Assembly: GCA_034399355.1 (NCBI GenBank) | Contig: JAXMMT010000006.1 | Span: forward strand, 1-12,518 | Source of the DNA: UBA2279 sp034399355 | GTDB lineage: Bacteria; Actinomycetota; Coriobacteriia; Anaerosomatales; Anaerosomataceae | Direction: 5' to 3' | Length of the DNA: 12,518 nt | In this document: piece after piece, positions 1 through 12,518 of the stretch | Numbering within the stretch: the first letter of the stretch is position 1 | Layout of the letters: each line of letters starts with the position of its first letter | Position numbers and translations under genes: made by a program | Notes under the pieces: generated by a model | What the model saw: only the letters and a program-made list of their open reading frames with translations | Database searches by the model: none | What the model was told of the DNA's origin: nothing

Positions 1-38
1 GGCGCCCACGTCGTTTTCCGCGTGATAGCGCGGGGCGT

Positions 39-82
39 CGCGGCCCACATCGCCCCCTCGGGCGGCGAGCATGCGGGCCGTG
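39..82 (+). promoter_or_regulatory. Structured rplJ leader hairpin (probable L10 autoregulatory leader, 3' part)
   Basis: The 102 bases before rplJ contain a compound hairpin. Bases 39-46 pair with 75-82 (one G-U). After a single A·C mismatch, 48-50 pair with 71-73, and an inner stem-loop is formed by CGCCC (51-55) and GGGCG (60-64). Bases 65-70 are left as a one-sided bulge. The structure ends 8 bases before the Shine-Dalgarno site of rplJ. In many bacteria the rplJ leader binds L10 or the L10-L12 complex and represses its own operon, so the position and fold suggest that role. The window starts inside the leader, so upstream helices and the promoter cannot be seen. The pairing is read directly; the regulatory role is inferred. 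Confidence 0.5.
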
Positions 83-90
83 TGAAGGAA

Positions 91-96
91 AGGAGG
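91..96 (+). promoter_or_regulatory. Ribosome binding site of rplJ
   Basis: AGGAGG lies 6 bases before the ATG at 103. It decides the start: the frame is open further upstream to an ATG at 22, but that start has no comparable site and would add 27 residues not found in L10 proteins. Confidence 0.85.
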
Positions 97-102
97 GAAT
101 AC

Positions 103-624
103 ATGCCGACTGCACAGAAGGCCGCCATCGTGGCGGAAATCAAAGAGCGTCTCAGCGCCTCGGCAGGTTTCATCATGACCGACTACCGTGGTTTGACGGT
201 CAAGGAGATGCAGGCGCTGCGCGCCAAGCTGCGTGAGGTGGGCGTCGATCTCAAGATCTACAAGAACACGCTCGCTCAACTGGCCGTTCGTGACCTGGGA
301 CTGCCGTCCATGGACGAGATGCTCGCAGGCCCGACCGCGATGGTCTTTATGGCCGAGGACCCGGTCGCACCTGCGAAGGCCATCATGGACTTTGCTAAGG
401 CGCACAAAGGGCTCGAGGTCAAAGGTGGCTTCATCGAGCAGAACATCGTCGATGCCGACAGCGTCAAGGCGATTGCACTGCTGCCATCTCGCGAGGAGCT
501 CATCGCGAAGTTGATGGGCACGATGCTCAACCCGCTGCGCGGGTTCATGTCCATGCTCAACGCTCCTGCCGGCGCGTTTGCACGCGTCGTCAAGGCGGTT
601 GCCGACCAGAAGGCGGCTGCATAA
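103..624 (+). CDS. rplJ: 50S ribosomal protein L10
   Basis: L10 anchors the L7/L12 stalk to 23S rRNA at the GTPase-associated centre, where translation factors dock. The 173-residue product begins MPTAQKAAIVAEIKERL and has the conserved N-terminal rRNA-binding domain, with the YRGLT motif at residues 28-32 and YKNTL at 53-57. Its C-terminal helix (about 133-173) is the kind that binds L7/L12 dimers in this family. Length is typical of bacterial L10 (about 165-175). The ATG at 103 was chosen because it has an AGGAGG site at 6 bases and because L10 proteins begin at this point. It is followed 78 bases later by rplL, the usual partner. Translation is probably controlled by the hairpin leader just upstream. 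The identification is secure. Confidence 0.97.
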   Translation: MPTAQKAAIVAEIKERLSASAGFIMTDYRGLTVKEMQALRAKLREVGVDLKIYKNTLAQLAVRDLGLPSMDEMLAGPTAMVFMAEDPVAPAKAIMDFAKAHKGLEVKGGFIEQNIVDADSVKAIALLPSREELIAKLMGTMLNPLRGFMSMLNAPAGAFARVVKAVADQKAAA

Positions 625-702
625 CCGTTCGGACAGGAATGCACTTCCGGCGTCGATACGTGGCGTTAGGGGAGGCGTGAACAAGACAAGGAGATAGACA
701 CT

Positions 703-1083
703 ATGGCTGGCATTAAGCGTGAGGATGTTCTCGAGTGGGTCAAGGGCGCTCCGGCTCTCGAGCTTGCTGAGCTCGTCAAGGAGATGGAAGAGGTCTTCGG
801 CGTGTCTGCCGCCGCTCCGGTGGCAGTGGCCGCTGCTCCGGCCGCCGGCGACGCTGGTGCCGTTGAAGAGAAGGACAGCTTCGACGTTGTTATCGTTGGT
901 GCTGGTGACAAGAAGATTCAGGTCATCAAGGTCGTCCGTGAGCTCACGAGCCTCGGCCTCAAGGAGGCAAAGGACCTCGTTGACAGTGCGCCCAAGTCGG
1001 TGCTCGAGGGTGTCAATAAGGAGAAGGCCGAGGAGGCCAAGGCCAAACTCGAGGAGGCTGGCGCCGCGATCGAGCTCAAGTAG
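703..1083 (+). CDS. rplL: 50S ribosomal protein L7/L12
   Basis: L7/L12 is the multi-copy acidic stalk protein that recruits and stimulates EF-Tu, EF-G and other translational GTPases. The 126-residue product shows the family's three parts: an N-terminal dimerisation helix pair (about 1-33), a flexible hinge rich in Ala and Pro (about 35-55), and a globular C-terminal domain (about 57-126) that includes the conserved factor-binding segment KKIQVIKVVRELT and the GLKEAKDLVD helix. The start is ATG with AAGGAGA at 688-694, 8 bases upstream. It lies 78 bases after rplJ, with no promoter or terminator visible between them, so the two are probably co-transcribed. A strong hairpin follows 39 bases after the stop and may set the ratio of this gene to rpoBC. 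Confidence 0.98.
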   Translation: MAGIKREDVLEWVKGAPALELAELVKEMEEVFGVSAAAPVAVAAAPAAGDAGAVEEKDSFDVVIVGAGDKKIQVIKVVRELTSLGLKEAKDLVDSAPKSVLEGVNKEKAEEAKAKLEEAGAAIELK

Positions 1084-1122
1084 CTCGTTGCTGCGCAAGG
1101 CTCGGACGAGGGTCTAGTAGAC

Positions 1123-1154
1123 ATGGCTGGCGGTCCCGACGGACCGCCAGCCAT
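1123..1154 (+). terminator. Long perfect hairpin between rplL and rpoB (attenuator or RNase III-type processing site)
   Basis: Bases 1123-1136 are perfectly complementary to 1141-1154, giving a 14-bp GC-rich stem closed by a four-base CGAC loop. The downstream sequence (TCAGCCACTACGG) has no T run, so it is not a standard intrinsic terminator. In E. coli the rplL-rpoB gap contains a partial terminator and an RNase III processing site that lower rpoBC expression relative to the ribosomal genes; position and structure here suggest a similar job. The hairpin is certain as sequence. Whether it terminates, is cleaved or protects mRNA ends is not decided. Confidence 0.7.
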
Positions 1155-1182
1155 TCAGCCACTACGGAAGCAGATGTCAGAA

Positions 1183-1211
1183 TTGACCCTCGGTATACCC
1201 GTAGCTATACT
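1183..1211 (+). promoter_or_regulatory. Sigma-70-type promoter for rpoBC
   Basis: TTGACC (1183-1188) and TATACT (1206-1211) are separated by exactly 17 bases, a close match to the primary sigma factor consensus. Transcription would begin near 1218, giving a leader of about 47 bases to rpoB. The spacer contains the 8-base palindrome GGTATACC (1192-1199). The site lies after the rplL hairpin, so rpoBC can be transcribed independently of rplJL. Predicted from sequence only. Confidence 0.75.
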
Positions 1212-1248
1212 GAGAGTTTGCGACTTCAGAACGCCGCCGCCGCGTAAT

Positions 1249-1255
1249 AAGGAGG
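1249..1255 (+). promoter_or_regulatory. Ribosome binding site of rpoB
   Basis: AAGGAGG lies 9 bases before the GTG at 1265 and supports this non-ATG start. Confidence 0.8.
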
Positions 1256-1264
1256 AATCACCTG

Positions 1265-4744
<3,480 letters not shown>

Positions 4745-4771
4745 TCCGCGAAGGCTGCTGGACAAGCAGGT

Positions 4772-4793
4772 CATGCCCCGCCCTGCGGGGATG
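4772..4793 (+). other. Small hairpin in the rpoB-rpoC gap
   Basis: CCCCGC (4776-4781) pairs with GCGGGG (4785-4790) around a CCT loop; CAT (4772-4774) can extend it by pairing with ATG (4791-4793) if G4775 bulges. It ends 8 bases before the rpoC Shine-Dalgarno site. No T run follows, so it is not a terminator. It may affect rpoC translation or mRNA processing; this is inference. Confidence 0.45.
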
Positions 4794-4801
4794 GACCGGA
4801 T

Positions 4802-4806
4802 GGAGG
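4802..4806 (+). promoter_or_regulatory. Ribosome binding site of rpoC
   Basis: GGAGG lies 7 bases before the TTG at 4814. It supports that start, which also gives the conserved actinobacterial N-terminus MLDVxxNxFDxLRIGLAS. Confidence 0.8.
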
Positions 4807-4813
4807 AGTAACG

Positions 4814-9070
<4,257 letters not shown>

Positions 9071-9091
9071 CAGCCGGTTATCGAGAACAGC

Positions 9092-9119
9092 GGACGTCCG
9101 CCACTTGTGGCGGACGTCC
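9092..9119 (+). terminator. Terminator-like hairpin after rpoC
   Basis: A perfect 12-bp stem joins 9092-9103 and 9108-9119 around a CTTG loop, beginning 22 bases after the rpoC stop. It is followed by C then TTT and CCCT, a weak T run, so termination may be partial. A second weaker stem (9134-9138 with 9147-9151) follows. A strong promoter downstream supports this as the end of the rpoBC unit. Confidence 0.7.
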
Positions 9120-9162
9120 CTTTCCCTGAAGAAGGGCGGTTGGACACGCCCGGATGCGTGGT

Positions 9163-9191
9163 TTGACATGAACCAGGGTCTTTGCTAGAGT
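9163..9191 (+). promoter_or_regulatory. Sigma-70-type promoter for the str operon (rpsL-rpsG-fusA-tuf)
   Basis: TTGACA (9163-9168) is a perfect -35 consensus and TAGAGT (9186-9191) lies 17 bases on. TGC just before the -10 element matches the extended -10 motif. The predicted start near 9198 gives a leader of about 74 bases to rpsL. Its place right after the rpoC terminator supports independent transcription of the str operon. Confidence 0.8.
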
Positions 9192-9214
9192 TCGACCTTG
9201 TGACTTCATGCTCG

Positions 9215-9245
9215 GCGTCGAATCTGACGCTGTAGTGATTCGAAC
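9215..9245 (+). promoter_or_regulatory. rpsL leader with two competing hairpins
   Basis: GCGTC (9215-9219) can pair with GACGC (9226-9230). The overlapping TCGAATC (9218-9224) can instead pair with GATTCGA (9237-9243), extendable by G9217-C9245 with A9244 bulged. The two folds share bases and exclude each other. They lie in the predicted str operon leader, 16 bases before the Shine-Dalgarno site. A regulatory switch is possible, but the stems are short. Confidence 0.35.
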
Positions 9246-9260
9246 GGAACGACCGAGACG

Positions 9261-9266
9261 AGGAGG
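9261..9266 (+). promoter_or_regulatory. Ribosome binding site of rpsL
   Basis: AGGAGG lies 5 bases before the TTG at 9272 and supports this non-ATG start, which yields the universal S12 N-terminus MPTINQLVR. Confidence 0.8.
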
Positions 9267-9271
9267 GTGCT

Positions 9272-9643
9272 TTGCCCACCATCAACCAGCTGGTCCGAAA
9301 CGGCCGCAAGCAGGCAGTGCGCAAAAGTGCAACGCCGGCGCTCAAGGGCAACCCCCAGAAGCGCGGCGTGTGTACGCGCGTCTACACCACCACACCCAAG
9401 AAGCCGAACTCGGCGTTGCGCAAGGTCGCGCGAGTCCGCCTGGTAAACGGTATGGAGATCACCGCATACATTCCCGGTATCGGTCACAACCTGCAGGAAC
9501 ACTCGATCGTGCTTGTGCGTGGCGGTCGTGTCAAAGACCTGCCGGGTGTCCGCTATAAGGTCATTCGCGCGGCGCTTGACTGTGCCGGCGTGAACAATCG
9601 TGCCCAGGCGCGTTCGCGCTATGGTGTGAAAAAGCCCAAGTAG
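9272..9643 (+). CDS. rpsL: 30S ribosomal protein S12
   Basis: S12 sits at the decoding centre of the 30S subunit, where it helps monitor codon-anticodon pairing and is the classic site of streptomycin resistance mutations. The 123-residue product is a full-length S12 with the conserved segments MPTINQLVR, TTTPKKPNSALRK (39-51) and GHNLQEHS (71-78). K43 and K88, whose substitution gives streptomycin resistance in other species, are unchanged. D89, the residue that carries beta-methylthiolation in some bacteria, is present. The start is TTG, with AGGAGG 5 bases upstream; no in-frame ATG matches the family N-terminus. It is the first gene of the str operon, behind its own strong promoter and a leader with competing hairpins. 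rpsG follows after 73 bases. Confidence 0.98.
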   Translation: MPTINQLVRNGRKQAVRKSATPALKGNPQKRGVCTRVYTTTPKKPNSALRKVARVRLVNGMEITAYIPGIGHNLQEHSIVLVRGGRVKDLPGVRYKVIRAALDCAGVNNRAQARSRYGVKKPK

Positions 9644-9660
9644 AAACCAGCTTCGAGAAC

Positions 9661-9690
9661 CGGCCTGCGCCTCTGATGGGGAGCGGGCCG
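9661..9690 (+). promoter_or_regulatory. Long hairpin in the rpsL-rpsG gap (candidate S7 control site)
   Basis: Bases 9661-9673 pair with 9678-9690 around a TGAT loop. Of 13 paired levels, 10 are Watson-Crick, two are G-U and one is a G·A mismatch at 9669/9682. The stem ends 11 bases before the GGAGG site of rpsG. In E. coli the S12-S7 gap folds into a site where S7 represses translation of the distal genes. The position here is equivalent, but similarity to that site was not shown. No T run follows, so it is not a terminator. Confidence 0.5.
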
Positions 9691-9716
9691 CTCGTACCAG
9701 CGGAGGAGAAGATAGT

Positions 9717-10187
9717 ATGCCCAGGCGTGCAGCAGCGCAGCGTCGCGAGGTCCAGCCGGACCCTGTCTATAACAACCGGTTGGTGACCCAGCTCATCAAC
9801 AAGGTGCTGCTTGACGGCAAGAAGTCCGTTGCCGAACGCATCGTCTACGATGCGTTCGCAATCATCGAGCAGAAGACGACCAGCGATCCGCTGAGCGTGT
9901 TCAAGAAGGCGATGGACAACGTCCGTCCCACGCTCGAGGTCAAGCCGAAGCGTGTCGGTGGTGCGACCTACCAGGTGCCGATCGAGGTCAATTCGCGTCG
10001 CTCGACGACGCTCGCGATCCGCTGGATCGTCGGCTTCTCTCGCAAGCGTCGAGAGAAGACGATGGCAGAGCGACTCTCCGCCGAGATCATGGATGCCGCG
10101 AACAACGCCGGCTCTTCGGTGAAGAAGCGCGAGGATCTGTTCAAGATGGCGGAGTCGAACCGCGCGTTCAGCCACTACCGCTGGTAG
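9717..10187 (+). CDS. rpsG: 30S ribosomal protein S7
   Basis: S7 is a primary 16S rRNA-binding protein that starts assembly of the 30S head and lines the tRNA exit site. The product is 156 residues, the usual length for the family. It has the basic N-terminal arm MPRRAAAQRREV, the DPVYNNRLVTQLINKVLLDG region (about 15-34), the central VGGATYQVPIEV strand region (about 80-91), and the C-terminal segment ending SNRAFSHYRW. The start is ATG, with GGAGG (9702-9706) 10 bases upstream. It lies between rpsL and fusA in the standard str operon order. A long hairpin just before the ribosome binding site may be an autogenous control site, since S7 represses this operon in E. coli. Confidence 0.98.
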   Translation: MPRRAAAQRREVQPDPVYNNRLVTQLINKVLLDGKKSVAERIVYDAFAIIEQKTTSDPLSVFKKAMDNVRPTLEVKPKRVGGATYQVPIEVNSRRSTTLAIRWIVGFSRKRREKTMAERLSAEIMDAANNAGSSVKKREDLFKMAESNRAFSHYRW

Positions 10188-10250
10188 ACGACGAGATTAC
10201 AATGACGACCCGCCGCATACCGCGTGGGTGAAGGAGAAGGACAGCGATTC

Positions 10251-12341
10251 ATGGCGCCTAAGCGATATCCACTCGCCAAGACCCGCAACATCGGGATCAT
10301 GGCTCATATCGACGCCGGGAAGACCACGACGACCGAGCGCATCCTGTTCTACACAGGCAAGTCGCACAAAATCGGCGAGGTCCATGACGGCGCTGCAACG
10401 ATGGACTGGATGATCCAGGAGCAGGAGCGTGGCATCACGATCACGTCTGCTGCGACGGCGTGCTTCTGGAAAGACCATCGTATTCAGATTATAGATACGC
10501 CCGGCCACGTGGACTTCACTGTCGAGGTAGAACGCTCGCTGCGCGTGCTTGACGGCGCGGTCGCGGTCTTCTGCGCCGTGGGCGGCGTTGAGCCGCAGTC
10601 GGAGACAGTATGGCGTCAGGCCGACACCTACGGTGTCCCGCGTATCGCCTACATCAACAAGATGGACCGGACTGGTGCGGACTTCCAAAACGTCGTGCAG
10701 ATGATGAAGGAACGGCTGGCGACTCGTCCGGTGCTTCTGCAGCTTCCGATCGGCGCCGAGGACCGGTTCACCGGCATCATCGATCTCGTGAGAATGCACG
10801 CGATCAACTTCAATGAAGACGACAACGGCATCAACCCGACCGTCGGCGAGATTCCTGCCGACATGGCCGATGAGGTCGAGATGTACCGCCACGAACTCGT
10901 CGAGGCGGCTGCCGAGTACGATGACGATCTCATGGAGAAGTTCTTCGCCGATGCAGAGATAACAGCTGATGAGCTGAAGGCTGCGCTCCGCAAGGCGACG
11001 ATCGACTGTGCAGTCACCCCGGTCACCTGCGGAGCGTCGTTCAAGAACAAGGGCGTCCAACCCCTGCTTGACGCTATTCTCGATTTTCTACCCTCGCCGC
11101 TCGACATCCCGGCGATCCGGGGTACGGACACCAGGACCGACGAGCCCGTGGAGCGTCATGCCGATGAAAATGAGCCCTTCGCGGCGCTGGCATTCAAGGT
11201 CATGACAGACCCGTATGTCGGCAAGCTCACGTACTTCCGCGTCTACTCGGGCAAGCTTGAGGCGGGCTCCTATATCTTGAACTCCACCAAGGGCCACAAG
11301 GAGCGCATCGGTCGGCTCCTGGAGATGCACGCAAACCACCGCGAAGACGTCGATCTGGTCAGCGCGGGAAACATCGTCGCCGCGGTCGGGCTGAAGAACA
11401 CCACCACCGGTGACACGCTGTGCGCCGAGGACGCTCCTGTGCTCCTGGAGTCCATGGTCTTCCCGGATCCGGTCATTGATATCGCTATTGAGCCGAAGAC
11501 CAAGGTCGAGCAGGACAAGCTAGGCACCGCACTCGCCAAGCTGGCCGAGGAGGACCCGACCTTCCGTGTCCGCACGGACGAAGAGACCGGTCAGACGATC
11601 ATCGCCGGTATGGGAGAGCTGCACCTCGAGGTCATCGTCGATCGGCTGTTGCGTGAGTTCAAAGTCGAGGCCAACGTTGGCAAGCCGCAGGTCGCGTATC
11701 GTGAGACCGCTGGCAAGGTCGTTAACAACGTCGATGGTAAGTTCGTTCGCCAGACGGGTGGTCGTGGCCAGTATGGACACGTGGTCATCAACCTCACCCC
11801 GGTCGAGCCGGGTGTGGGCTACGCCTTTGAGAACAAGATCGTCGGCGGCGTCGTGCCCAAGGAATATATCGCCTCGGTCGACAAGGGTATTCAGGAGGCG
11901 CTCTCGACGGGCGTCCTCGCGGGCTATCCGATCGTGGATGTCCAGATTCGGCTTGTCGACGGCAGCTACCACGAGGTTGACTCCTCCGAAATGGCGTTCA
12001 AGATTGCCGGTTCGATGGCCTTCAAGGAGGCCATGCGCAAATCTTCTCCCGTGTTGCTTGAGCCCGTGATGGCCGTCGAGGCCGTCACTCCTGAGGAGTT
12101 CATGGGTGACGTCATGGGCGATCTCTCCAGCCGTCGCGGTCACATCGAGGGCATCGAGCCGCGTGGCAACGGCCAGGTCATTCGTGCCAAGGTACCGCTG
12201 TCGAACATGTTCGGCTATGCCACCGACCTGCGCTCCCGCACCCAGGGTCGCGCAGCGTACTCCATGCAGTTCAAGGCGTACGAGCCGGTGCCGAAGAGCA
12301 TCGCTGAAGAGATCATCAGCAAGGTCCAGGGCGAGGCTTAG
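10251..12341 (+). CDS. fusA: Elongation factor G
   Basis: EF-G is the cytosolic GTPase that drives translocation of tRNA and mRNA after peptide bond formation, and acts in ribosome recycling. The 696-residue product has every GTPase motif: G1 AHIDAGKT (18-25), the switch I segment ERGITIT (59-65), G3 DTPGH (82-86, with catalytic H86), G4 NKMD (136-139) and G5 TCGAS (259-263). Domains II to V follow, including the GGVVPKEY segment of domain IV and a conserved C-terminal domain. Length matches canonical EF-G. The ATG at 10251 was chosen over an in-frame GTG at 10224 because GAAGGA (10236-10241) precedes it by 9 bases and the protein then begins at the usual MAPKRYPLAKTRNIGI. It follows rpsG by 63 bases and precedes tuf by 36. 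Confidence 0.98.
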   Translation: MAPKRYPLAKTRNIGIMAHIDAGKTTTTERILFYTGKSHKIGEVHDGAATMDWMIQEQERGITITSAATACFWKDHRIQIIDTPGHVDFTVEVERSLRVLDGAVAVFCAVGGVEPQSETVWRQADTYGVPRIAYINKMDRTGADFQNVVQMMKERLATRPVLLQLPIGAEDRFTGIIDLVRMHAINFNEDDNGINPTVGEIPADMADEVEMYRHELVEAAAEYDDDLMEKFFADAEITADELKAALRKATIDCAVTPVTCGASFKNKGVQPLLDAILDFLPSPLDIPAIRGTDTRTDEPVERHADENEPFAALAFKVMTDPYVGKLTYFRVYSGKLEAGSYILNSTKGHKERIGRLLEMHANHREDVDLVSAGNIVAAVGLKNTTTGDTLCAEDAPVLLESMVFPDPVIDIAIEPKTKVEQDKLGTALAKLAEEDPTFRVRTDEETGQTIIAGMGELHLEVIVDRLLREFKVEANVGKPQVAYRETAGKVVNNVDGKFVRQTGGRGQYGHVVINLTPVEPGVGYAFENKIVGGVVPKEYIASVDKGIQEALSTGVLAGYPIVDVQIRLVDGSYHEVDSSEMAFKIAGSMAFKEAMRKSSPVLLEPVMAVEAVTPEEFMGDVMGDLSSRRGHIEGIEPRGNGQVIRAKVPLSNMFGYATDLRSRTQGRAAYSMQFKAYEPVPKSIAEEIISKVQGEA

Positions 12342-12377
12342 GCCGGCCCAAACGCAGAGAAGGAATGAGAAAGCAAG

Positions 12378-12518
12378 ATGGCGAAGAAAAAGTTCGAGCG
12401 CACCAAGCCGCATATGAACATCGGCACCATCGGTCACGTCGACCATGGTAAGACGACGCTCACCGCGGCCATCACGAAGACGCTGGCCGAGAAGGGCTTC
12501 GCGGAATTCACGCCGTTC
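12378..12518 (+). CDS. tuf: Elongation factor Tu (5' partial, cut by window end)
   Basis: EF-Tu is the GTPase that delivers aminoacyl-tRNA to the ribosome. Only the first 47 codons are inside the window. They begin MAKKKFERTKPHMNIGTIG and include the complete G1 phosphate-binding motif GHVDHGKT (19-26), typical of EF-Tu. The start is ATG, with AAGGA at 12360-12364 somewhat far upstream (13 bases) and a GAG at 12367-12369 at a more usual distance. It lies 36 bases after fusA with no terminator or promoter seen between them, so it is probably the last gene of the str operon. An overlapping ATG at 12365 is in another frame and was not chosen. Confidence 0.95.
   Translation, partial: MAKKKFERTKPHMNIGTIGHVDHGKTTLTAAITKTLAEKGFAEFTPF

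Noticed and set aside
22..102. Possible N-terminal extension of L10 from an ATG at 22
   Set aside because: The extension covers the structured leader and the AGGAGG site at 91-96, and L10 proteins begin at the ATG at 103.
1249..1264. Resemblance of the rpoB upstream region to the 3' end of 16S rRNA (AAGGAGG and ATCACCT together)
   Set aside because: AAGGAGG is simply a full Shine-Dalgarno match, and the short ATCACCT stretch is likely chance.
9208..9558. A 116-codon open frame overlapping rpsL in another frame
   Set aside because: It is a shadow of rpsL with no ribosome binding site and no recognisable product.
10208..10229. A hairpin (10208-10213 with 10224-10229) before fusA
   Set aside because: It is only six pairs including one G-U, with a 10-base loop; too weak to call as a feature.
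10224..10250. Possible GTG start of fusA at 10224
   Set aside because: It would translate the fusA ribosome binding site and add residues before the conserved MAPKRYPLAKTRNIGI start.
12341..12348. GGCCGGCC palindrome at the end of fusA
   Set aside because: It is a short GC palindrome without a loop or T run; common by chance in GC-rich DNA.

Overview
This window is a single-strand (+) run of core transcription and translation genes from a GC-rich bacterium: rplJ, rplL, rpoB, rpoC, rpsL, rpsG, fusA and the start of tuf. The order rplJL-rpoBC followed by rpsL-rpsG-fusA-tuf is a classic conserved bacterial arrangement. The beta-prime protein starts and reads like actinobacterial RpoC, including a charged coiled-coil insert after the N-terminal zinc ribbon (residues about 142-240) in the place where Mycobacterium RpoC also has one. 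GC richness, strong Shine-Dalgarno sites and GTG/TTG starts also fit an actinobacterium. A deep-branching class such as Coriobacteriia is possible, but that placement is inference.

Layout. Positions 1-102 hold the 3' part of a structured rplJ leader. rplJ (103-624) and rplL (703-1083) encode the L10 and L7/L12 stalk proteins. After rplL comes a perfect 14-bp hairpin without a T run (1123-1154), then a strong sigma-70-type promoter (1183-1211) that can drive rpoB (1265-4744) and rpoC (4814-9070) separately from the ribosomal genes. A 12-bp terminator-like hairpin (9092-9119) closes rpoC. A near-consensus promoter (9163-9191) and a leader with two mutually exclusive hairpins then feed the str operon: rpsL (9272-9643), rpsG (9717-10187), fusA (10251-12341) and tuf (12378 to window end). 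A long hairpin sits between rpsL and rpsG, where S7-mediated control acts in E. coli.

How the genes work together: L10 and L7/L12 form the ribosomal stalk that recruits the GTPase factors EF-G and EF-Tu. S12 and S7 belong to the 30S decoding centre and head. RpoB and RpoC form the catalytic core of RNA polymerase. The window therefore couples synthesis of transcription and translation machinery, with several RNA hairpins and internal promoters able to adjust the ratio of ribosomal proteins to RNA polymerase.

Most of the window is ordinary housekeeping sequence. The one striking anomaly is the C-terminus of RpoC. About 155 residues follow the end of the conserved core: an acidic, alanine-rich linker and then two tandem Cys3His motifs of identical spacing (C-x9-C-x10-C-x2-H), which look like appended zinc-binding modules. 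No mobile elements, tRNAs, rRNAs or CRISPR arrays were seen.
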